From assembly GCA_030684415.1 (NCBI GenBank), contig JAUXNL010000176.1, positions 1 through 20,613 of the forward strand: DNA of 20,613 nt. The letters run 5' to 3'. Every line of letters begins with the position of its first letter. Position 1 is the first letter of the stretch. Positions 15,246 to 20,613 of this stretch are shown here, piece after piece. This DNA is from Moraxellaceae bacterium. Its GTDB lineage: Bacteria > Pseudomonadota > Gammaproteobacteria > Pseudomonadales > Moraxellaceae. The notes beneath the pieces are model-generated. The model was not told where the DNA came from and did no database searches. It worked only from the letters and a program-made list of their open reading frames with translations. Made by a program: the position numbers and the translations under genes.

Positions 15246-18043
15246 TGGGCTTCGTCCCAGTTGGCGCCGGTGCCGACATCCACAATGAGCGGCACATCGA
15301 GCGCGGCGGCGGCGCCCATTTTTTCCTTCAGCAATTCGGTCATCGCGGCCACCGCATCCAGACGCACTTCGAGCACGAGTTCGTCATGCACCTGCATGAT
15401 GAGACGCGCCTCGTCTTCACGACCGGCAAGCGCCGCTTCTACCGCGATCATCGCGCGCTTGATGATGTCGGCAGCCGTGCCTTGCATGGGCGCGTTGATG
15501 GCCGCGCGCTCTGCCGCCTGACGCAAGCCCGCATTTTTTGAGTGGATGTCGCGCACCATCAGACGGCGCCCGAAAAATGTTTCGACATAGCCGCGCTCGG
15601 CGGCCTCGGCCCGAATACGCTCCATGTAATTTTTTACGCCGGGGTAACGCGCAAAGTACATGTCGACATAGCCCTGCGCTTCTGAGCGCCCGATGCCCAG
15701 CTGCTTGGCAAGACCAAACGCCGACATGCCGTAAATCAGACCGAAGTTGATGGCCTTGGCATTGCGGCGCTGGTCTGCCGTCACCTCTGCCAGAGGCACA
15801 CCGAACACCTCCGCCGCCGTGGCGCGGTGCACGTCTTCGCCCAACCGGAAGGCATTCAGCAAGCCTTCGTCGCCAGACAGATGCGCCATGATGCGCAACT
15901 CGATTTGTGAATAGTCGGCCGCCATCAGGCAATACCCGTCAGGCGCGACAAACGCTTGACGGATACGGCGGCCTGCCTCGGTGCGAATGGGAATGTTCTG
16001 CAGATTAGGGTCGCTGGAGGAGAGTCGGCCCGTGGCCGCCACCGCCTGATGATACGAGGTGTGCACGCGGCCAGTGTTGGCATCCACCAGCTCTGGCAGT
16101 TTGTCGGTGTAGGTGGATTTCAGCTTCGCCAACGAGCGGTGCTCGAGCAGCAGGCGCGGCAGCGGATGGTCGAGTTGTTCGAGCACATCTTCCGCCGTGG
16201 AATATTGACCAGTCGCGGTTTTTTTCGGCGCCGGAATGCCGAGCTTTTCGTAAAGAATATGGCCAAGCTGTTTGGGCGAGGCCAGATTGAATTCCTGCCC
16301 AGCCAGCTCGTAGACCTGCTTTTCCAGTGCAATCATGCGCTGGCCCAGATCGCGACTTTGCGTCGCCAGCATGGCCGCATCAATCAGCACGCCCCGATGC
16401 TCCATCGTCTGGAGTATCGGCGCGAGTGGCATTTCAATATCGCGGAAAACAGACTCCAGCGCGGGCACGGCGGCCAATTGTGGCGCCAATACATCATGCA
16501 GGCGCTGCGTGATGTCGGCATCTTCGGCGGCGTAATGCGCGGCCTTTTCGACCTCGACCTGATTGAAACTCAATTGCTTGACGCCCTTACCCGCAATTTC
16601 TTCGAAGGTGGTGGTTTTAAGGTCGAGATAATGTGCCGCCATGGCGTCCATGTTGTGCCGCGTCGCCGTGGCATCCAGCACATAAGAGGCGAGCATGGTG
16701 TCGAAGACAATTCCGCGCAATGCAATCCCATGATTCGCCAGCACATGTGTATCGTATTTCAGGTGCTGGCCAATCTTGCCGATGGCGGGATTTTCCAAGA
16801 GCGGCCTCAAGCGCGCGAGCACAGCGTCACGCGGCAATTGCTCGGGCGCACCCATGTAGTCGTGGCCGACCGGCACGTACCAGGCCTCACCCGCTTTTAA
16901 CGCAAACGAGAGGCCGACAATTTCGGCCTGCATGTAATCAAGGCTGGTGGTTTCGGTATCGACACAGAACACCGTGGCATTACCCAGTTTGTGCAGCAGA
17001 TCAGTGAGCTGCTCCTCGGTCATCACGGTGTGATAATGACGTTCGACATCATCAACTGGCGCAACGCTTTCTTCTTTTTTTTCTGGCACGGCCGCCAAAG
17101 GCTCACTGGATGACGCATCGGCCGTGCTCGCTCCCGCGCTCAGCAAAAAATTGTCCGGATCATTATGCGCGGCCGTTTGCTGCTTTTTCATCAGCGTTTG
17201 CAGCTCGGTATGCCAGGTGCGGAACTCCAGCTCTTCGGTCCACTGCAAGAGCGCGACATTGTCGGGCTCGCCGGGGTGCAGGTCGTCAATCGTGAGCGGC
17301 AGCTCGACATCACATTTGATGGTGGCCAGCTCGCGGGCTAGCGCCAGCACCGCCATCGAGGCGCGCAGGTTTTCACCGGCTTTGCCTTTCACTTCGTCGG
17401 CACGCGCAATCAGCGCATCGAGCGAGCCATATTCTTGCAGCCATTTGGCGGCAGTTTTCGGGCCGACACCGGGCACGCCGGGAATGTTGTCCACGGAATC
17501 GCCGACCAGGGCGAGATAGTCAATAATGCGTTCGGGTGGCACGCCGAATTTCGCCACCACGCCCTCGCGGTCCATCAATGTATCGGTCATGGTGTTGATG
17601 AGCGTGATGTGCTCGTTCACCAGCTGCGCAATGTCTTTGTCGCCAGTGGAAATCAGCACCGGCATGCCGACGGCGGCGGCGCGCTGCGCCAGCGTACCGA
17701 TGACATCGTCCGCCTCGACGCCGGGCTCGCAGAGCAGCGGCAGGCCCAGCGCACGGATCATCGCGTGCAGCGGCTCGATTTGCGCCCGCAAATCATCCGG
17801 CATGGGCGGGCGGTTGGCCTTGTACTCGGGGTAGATGGCATCACGGAAGGTGCCGCCCGGCGCATCGAAGACCACGGCCACATGCGTCGGCCCATAGGCT
17901 TTGATCAGCTTCTGCAGCATGTTGACCACGCCTTTTACCGCCCCCGTAGGCTGGCCTTTTTTCGTGGTCAGTGGCGGCAGGGCATGGAAGGCGCGGTAGA
18001 GATACGACGATCCGTCGACAAGAATCAGGGGCGTGGCTGGCAT
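15242..18043 (-). CDS. polA: DNA polymerase I
   Basis: A 933-residue enzyme, close to E. coli Pol I (928). The start at 18043 (MPATPLILVDGSSYLYRAFH) is the family N-terminus; the frame stays open to 18226, but the extra 61 residues are not conserved in character. The 5' nuclease domain (1 to about 290) shows GVEADDVIGTLA, STGDKDIAQLV and GDSVDNIPGVPGVGPKTA. The 3'-5' proofreading domain keeps Asp362 and Glu364 in FCVDTETTSLD, so proofreading is probably active. The polymerase domain has motif A DYSQIELR (Asp710), motif B RRNAKAINFGLIYGMSAFGL and motif C QVHDELV (Asp887). It serves repair and Okazaki-fragment maturation. It is divergent from thrB across 240 bases, in which no clear promoter was identified. 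Its stop codon lies inside repeat copy 3. Confidence 0.97.
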   Translation of the reverse strand: MPATPLILVDGSSYLYRAFHALPPLTTKKGQPTGAVKGVVNMLQKLIKAYGPTHVAVVFDAPGGTFRDAIYPEYKANRPPMPDDLRAQIEPLHAMIRALGLPLLCEPGVEADDVIGTLAQRAAAVGMPVLISTGDKDIAQLVNEHITLINTMTDTLMDREGVVAKFGVPPERIIDYLALVGDSVDNIPGVPGVGPKTAAKWLQEYGSLDALIARADEVKGKAGENLRASMAVLALARELATIKCDVELPLTIDDLHPGEPDNVALLQWTEELEFRTWHTELQTLMKKQQTAAHNDPDNFLLSAGASTADASSSEPLAAVPEKKEESVAPVDDVERHYHTVMTEEQLTDLLHKLGNATVFCVDTETTSLDYMQAEIVGLSFALKAGEAWYVPVGHDYMGAPEQLPRDAVLARLRPLLENPAIGKIGQHLKYDTHVLANHGIALRGIVFDTMLASYVLDATATRHNMDAMAAHYLDLKTTTFEEIAGKGVKQLSFNQVEVEKAAHYAAEDADITQRLHDVLAPQLAAVPALESVFRDIEMPLAPILQTMEHRGVLIDAAMLATQSRDLGQRMIALEKQVYELAGQEFNLASPKQLGHILYEKLGIPAPKKTATGQYSTAEDVLEQLDHPLPRLLLEHRSLAKLKSTYTDKLPELVDANTGRVHTSYHQAVAATGRLSSSDPNLQNIPIRTEAGRRIRQAFVAPDGYCLMAADYSQIELRIMAHLSGDEGLLNAFRLGEDVHRATAAEVFGVPLAEVTADQRRNAKAINFGLIYGMSAFGLAKQLGIGRSEAQGYVDMYFARYPGVKNYMERIRAEAAERGYVETFFGRRLMVRDIHSKNAGLRQAAERAAINAPMQGTAADIIKRAMIAVEAALAGREDEARLIMQVHDELVLEVRLDAVAAMTELLKEKMGAAAALDVPLIVDVGTGANWDEAH

Positions 18044-18283
18044 GGTGGTTTCCGCGGCTAGGGCCCGAAGAAAAAGGCCGCAGGAGTGGAGGTCTTGGGG
18101 ACGAAGGCTGACCGACAGGCGCCTTCCCACCAGGACATCGGGGCAGCAAGCCAAGCGGACTTGCTGCAAAGAGGACGCAGGGTAGCACCGCGCCGCCGCG
18201 GGCTGAACCGTCAGCGCCATTTCCACGGCGGATGCTTGCAGTAGACTGCCAGCGTCCGAATCCAGTCCGCCGCAGGAACACCG

Positions 18284-19252
18284 ATGTCCGTCTATACCCC
18301 GCTTGACCTGGCCGATGTGAATTCTTGGCTGGCCGGCTACGGCCTCCCGGCCGCCAACACGCTCACGCCGATCAAGAGCGGCATCGAGAACAGTAATTTC
18401 TTTGTGGGCCTTGGCGACGGCCGCGAGTTCGTCCTCACCCTGTTCGAAGAACTGAATGCCGCGGACGCCGCTTTTCTGGGCCCCTTACTGGCACATCTCG
18501 ATCGCGCCGGCATCCCGGTGGCGGCCCCGCTCGCGGATGGCCGTGGCCAGCGCCTCGGCATGCTGGCTGGCAAACCGGCACAGCTTGCCCCGCGCATCGC
18601 GGGCCAACATCCGCTGACGCCCGATGCCGCCACTTGCGCCACCATGGGTCAGGCGCTGGCCAAGCTGCACGTGGCCCTGCGCGACTACCCGCTGGCGCGC
18701 GCCAACAGCCACGGCGCCGACTGGTGGGCCGCCGTGGCCGAGCGCCAGCATCCGCATCTGGACGCCGACGGCCAGCGGCTGCTTGATCGCCTGCGCCAGC
18801 AGCATGCCGACACACTGCGCAGACACCCGAACCTGCCGCAGGGACTGATACATGGCGACCTTTTCCGCGACAACACGCTCTACGACAACACTCCCGATGC
18901 AGGCCCCGCACTCCGCGCCGTGCTGGATTTTTCTGAGTGCAGCCGCGACTACTGGCTGCTCGACATCGCCATCACGCTCAATGATTTCTGTCGGCAGTGG
19001 CCGGGCGATGCGCCGGATGCACAACGCCGCGATGCGTTTCTGGCGGCCTATGCGAGCGTGCGTCCTTTGACCGCTGATGAGCGCGCAGCGTTGCCGGTCT
19101 TCATGGCCACAGCCGCCATGCGCTTCTGGCTGTCGCGATTAGAAGTGGCCAGCCGCAATGCCGAAGAAGCGCGTACCGGCGAACATGTGCTGGAAAAAAA
19201 TCCGCAGGAAATGCGCAGCCTCGCGGCCGCACTTCTGACGAGTACTTGCTAG
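18284..19252 (+). CDS. thrB: Homoserine kinase (APH-fold type)
   Basis: A 322-residue cytoplasmic kinase that phosphorylates L-homoserine in threonine biosynthesis. This is the aminoglycoside-phosphotransferase-fold ThrB of Pseudomonas type, not the GHMP type of E. coli. The N-terminus MSVYTPLDLADVNSWLAGYGL and GIENSNFFV are family signatures. The catalytic loop LIHGDLFRDN carries His190, Asp192 and Asn197. The DFSECSRDYWLLDIAITLNDF segment supplies the metal-binding Asp, and MRFWLSRLE lies near the C-terminus. An AGGAA ribosome site precedes the ATG. The position between polA and znuA matches the Pseudomonas order. It is convergent with znuA. Confidence 0.94.
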   Translation: MSVYTPLDLADVNSWLAGYGLPAANTLTPIKSGIENSNFFVGLGDGREFVLTLFEELNAADAAFLGPLLAHLDRAGIPVAAPLADGRGQRLGMLAGKPAQLAPRIAGQHPLTPDAATCATMGQALAKLHVALRDYPLARANSHGADWWAAVAERQHPHLDADGQRLLDRLRQQHADTLRRHPNLPQGLIHGDLFRDNTLYDNTPDAGPALRAVLDFSECSRDYWLLDIAITLNDFCRQWPGDAPDAQRRDAFLAAYASVRPLTADERAALPVFMATAAMRFWLSRLEVASRNAEEARTGEHVLEKNPQEMRSLAAALLTSTC

Positions 19253-19264
19253 CCAGACCAGTGC

Positions 19265-19376
19265 GCGCCTTGACAGCTCCACACTGAATCCATCACGCAA
19301 GCGTGATGGATTCGCGACCCGGCCATCCCTGGCGCTTTAACAGCTTACTAAAAAGCCTTTTTCAGCAAGCTGTTAA
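19265..19376 (-). repeat. 170-bp intergenic element, copy 4 (partial), starting on the znuA stop codon
   Basis: The minus-strand copy begins TTAACAGCTTGCTGAAAAA at 19376; its TAA (19375-19373) is the znuA stop codon. The left fold-back arm, the GGATGGCCGGGTCGCGAATC core and the hairpin CCATCACGC-ttGCGTGATGG are clear. Similarity fades after GTGGAGC near 19275, and the right terminal repeat is absent, so the copy is truncated just downstream of thrB. Confidence 0.8.
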
Positions 19377-19380
19377 AGCG
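19333..19380. terminator. Bidirectional terminator between thrB and znuA
   Basis: A 48-base near-perfect palindrome: 14 perfect outer pairs (CGCTTTAACAGCTT / AAGCTGTTAAAGCG), two mismatched positions, then AAAAAGCCTTTTT at the centre. It is the left arm of repeat copy 4 and includes the last codons of znuA. It probably ends transcripts from both convergent genes. Confidence 0.75.
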
Positions 19381-20239
19381 CCCCGAGGCACTGCGCCATG
19401 CCGTCGGCCATGGCGGCGAGCCCCGCTTCATAGCCGTCCGCGCCACGTGCAACGCCGGTAAACAACTCATCAATCGCCACCGCACGATAGGGCTGCGCGC
19501 CGAACACACGGCGCGCGAGCGCGGCATCGGCCCCCGGCTCCATCAGCAAGCACGCAATTTTCTCGGCCTGCACACGCTTTGCCATCGCCAGCACATGTTT
19601 TGCCCCCGGCTTGTGCTCGGGCTCGTGGGTGAGGCTGCCTCGAAACGTCAGCCCGAGCGCGGCATCGAGATAGTGGTAGGCATCGTGATAGGCAATCAGC
19701 GGAATGGCCTTGAGCGGCACAAAGCGTTGCTGCAATGCTGCTTTCCGGGCCGCAAGGCGGCTAGCGAAGGCCTCGGCATTGCGGTGATATATCTCGGCGC
19801 TGGCGGGGTCTCGTGTGGCCAGTGCCGCGGCCAGCGCGCGGGCGATGGTGGCGGCATTGTCCGGCTCGAGCCACAGGTGGGGGTCCAGCGAGCCGGGCAC
19901 CGGTTTGGCATCGGCCAGCCGGCGGGCGGGCAACAAGGTCATGCCGGGCAGCGATTGCGCCACGAGCTGCGGCCGGCCCTTCACGGCCGCCACGAGAAAG
20001 TGCTCATGCGCCGGGCCGACCCACAGCACCAGGCTGGCGCTTGCCAGCCGGGCACGATCAGACGGTTTGAGCGCATATTCATGGCCAGAGGCGCCATCGG
20101 GCACGAGTTGCTGCGCTTGCCCGTGGCCGGCCAGCACGGCATCGGCAATCAGGGCCAGCGGACGAATGCTGGCCACTACTTCAATGGCGACAGCCGGCAG
20201 GCTGAGCAGCAGTAGGGTGGTGGCAACAATCAGGCGCAT
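19373..20239 (-). CDS. znuA: Zinc ABC transporter substrate-binding protein ZnuA
   Basis: A 288-residue periplasmic zinc-binding protein of cluster A-I. The start at 20239 follows a strong TAAGGAGG site and gives a signal peptide ending A-V-A (16-18). The frame is open further upstream, but that would cross the zur promoter region. Likely zinc ligands lie in GHEYALKPSD (about His53), LDPHLWLEPD and IAYHDAYHYL. The His-rich loop seen in many ZnuA proteins is missing between these; HEHF is the only remnant-like stretch. Two Cys late in the chain (KIACLLMEP and QCLGAL) may form the family's disulfide. It hands zinc to ZnuBC, whose genes are expected beyond zur, outside the window. The stop codon lies in repeat copy 4. 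Confidence 0.93.
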   Translation of the reverse strand: MRLIVATTLLLLSLPAVAIEVVASIRPLALIADAVLAGHGQAQQLVPDGASGHEYALKPSDRARLASASLVLWVGPAHEHFLVAAVKGRPQLVAQSLPGMTLLPARRLADAKPVPGSLDPHLWLEPDNAATIARALAAALATRDPASAEIYHRNAEAFASRLAARKAALQQRFVPLKAIPLIAYHDAYHYLDAALGLTFRGSLTHEPEHKPGAKHVLAMAKRVQAEKIACLLMEPGADAALARRVFGAQPYRAVAIDELFTGVARGADGYEAGLAAMADGMAQCLGAL

Positions 20240-20372
20240 GGTCGGCCTCCTTATGAATTTTACGAGTCGGGCTATGGAGCGGTGACGGGGCTGCAGGCAT
20301 CCAACGGCGACTGTCGCGGCAGAGCATGAGCGAAAGAAGACGTTGGCCGGGGCGATGCAGCCGGCGGTGGCC

Positions 20373-20391
20373 GATGTTATATTGTTGCAAC
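20373..20391. promoter_or_regulatory. Candidate Zur operator overlapping the zur promoter
   Basis: GATGTTATATTGTTGCAAC has a left half identical to the GATGTTATA half-site known for gammaproteobacterial Zur boxes; the right half is degenerate. TATATT (20378-20383) inside it could serve as the zur -10, about 30 bases before the ATG. In the 174-base znuA-zur divergent region it is placed to repress both genes when zinc is plentiful. Confidence 0.55.
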
Positions 20392-20413
20392 TCTTCTGTC
20401 GCGGGGCCCCGCC

Positions 20414-20613
20414 ATGAGCACGCCAGCCTTTCATCCGCATGATCACAGCCACTGCGTGCAAGATGCCCTCGCCGAGGCCGAACGCCTGTGTGCAGAGCGC
20501 GGCGTGCGCCTGACCGACATCCGCCGCCGTGTGCTGGAACTGGTATGGGCCAGCCACAAGCCGCTGGGCGCCTACGACATTCTCGATCAGCTCACCGCCG
20601 AGGGGCACAAGCC
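20414..20613 (+). CDS. zur: Zinc uptake regulator Zur (Fur family), N-terminal part
   Basis: The gene runs off the window; 66 codons are seen. The sequence opens MSTPAFHPHDHSHCVQDALA, then AERLCAERGVRLTDIRRRVLELVWASHKPLGAYDILDQL, the winged-helix start of Fur-family regulators. The YDILDQL helix and the His-rich N-terminus are typical of Zur. Zur binds Zn(II) and represses zinc-uptake genes. Divergence from znuA and the candidate Zur box between them support the call over Fur. In Pseudomonas znuC and znuB follow. Confidence 0.9.
   Translation, partial: MSTPAFHPHDHSHCVQDALAEAERLCAERGVRLTDIRRRVLELVWASHKPLGAYDILDQLTAEGHK

Noticed and set aside
14896..15288. Plus-strand open frame across the engB-polA gap
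   Set aside because: It runs through the REP pair and element copy 3, and its SGFSRE-like peptide is the usual false translation of this REP.
18044..18226. N-terminal extension of PolA
   Set aside because: The extra 61 residues precede the universal Pol I start and have no family counterpart; the stretch is the polA-thrB divergent promoter region.

Overview
The window is a GC-rich gammaproteobacterial chromosome segment. Its right half keeps the order known from Pseudomonas chromosomes: zur / znuA, thrB, polA, engB, cytochrome c5-c4, dsbA, endonuclease/exonuclease/phosphatase. That order, the protein families and the REP-type palindrome beside polA point to a member of the Pseudomonadales. 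The genus cannot be fixed from the sequence. No rRNA, tRNA, CRISPR array, transposase or phage gene is visible.

Left region, 1-8854, accessory: the 3' end of a large secreted, Gly/Ser/Thr/Asn-rich surface-type protein overlaps by one base a TPR protein with an O-GlcNAc-transferase (SPINDLY/GT41) domain, which suggests a protein and its dedicated glycosyltransferase. Three tandem paralogues follow (521, 505 and 517 aa). Each has an export signal, Sel1-like repeats, a charged helical stretch and a shared C-terminal module with four conserved cysteines. The first and third look like lipoproteins; the second has an ordinary signal peptide. The third is bracketed by two direct copies of an intergenic element of about 170 bp.

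Middle region, 8855-14857: on the minus strand an apparent operon runs endonuclease/exonuclease/phosphatase gene - rmuC - yibF-like GST gene. dsbA follows, then a cytochrome c5-c4 pair; intrinsic bidirectional terminators lie after dsbA and after the c4 gene. engB reads divergently from the cytochromes.

Right region, 14858-20613: a REP-like inverted pair and another copy of the 170-bp element lie between engB and polA, which converge. thrB diverges from polA and converges on znuA, with a truncated copy of the element between them. znuA diverges from zur, which is cut by the window edge, across a short region holding a candidate Zur site.

The most unusual content is the 170-bp element family: three near-full copies and one partial, with imperfect terminal inverted repeats beginning TTAACAGC, fold-back arms able to act as terminators, and termini that contain the stop codons of polA and znuA. 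The second is the linked set of surface protein, SPINDLY-type transferase and triplicated Sel1/Cys proteins.
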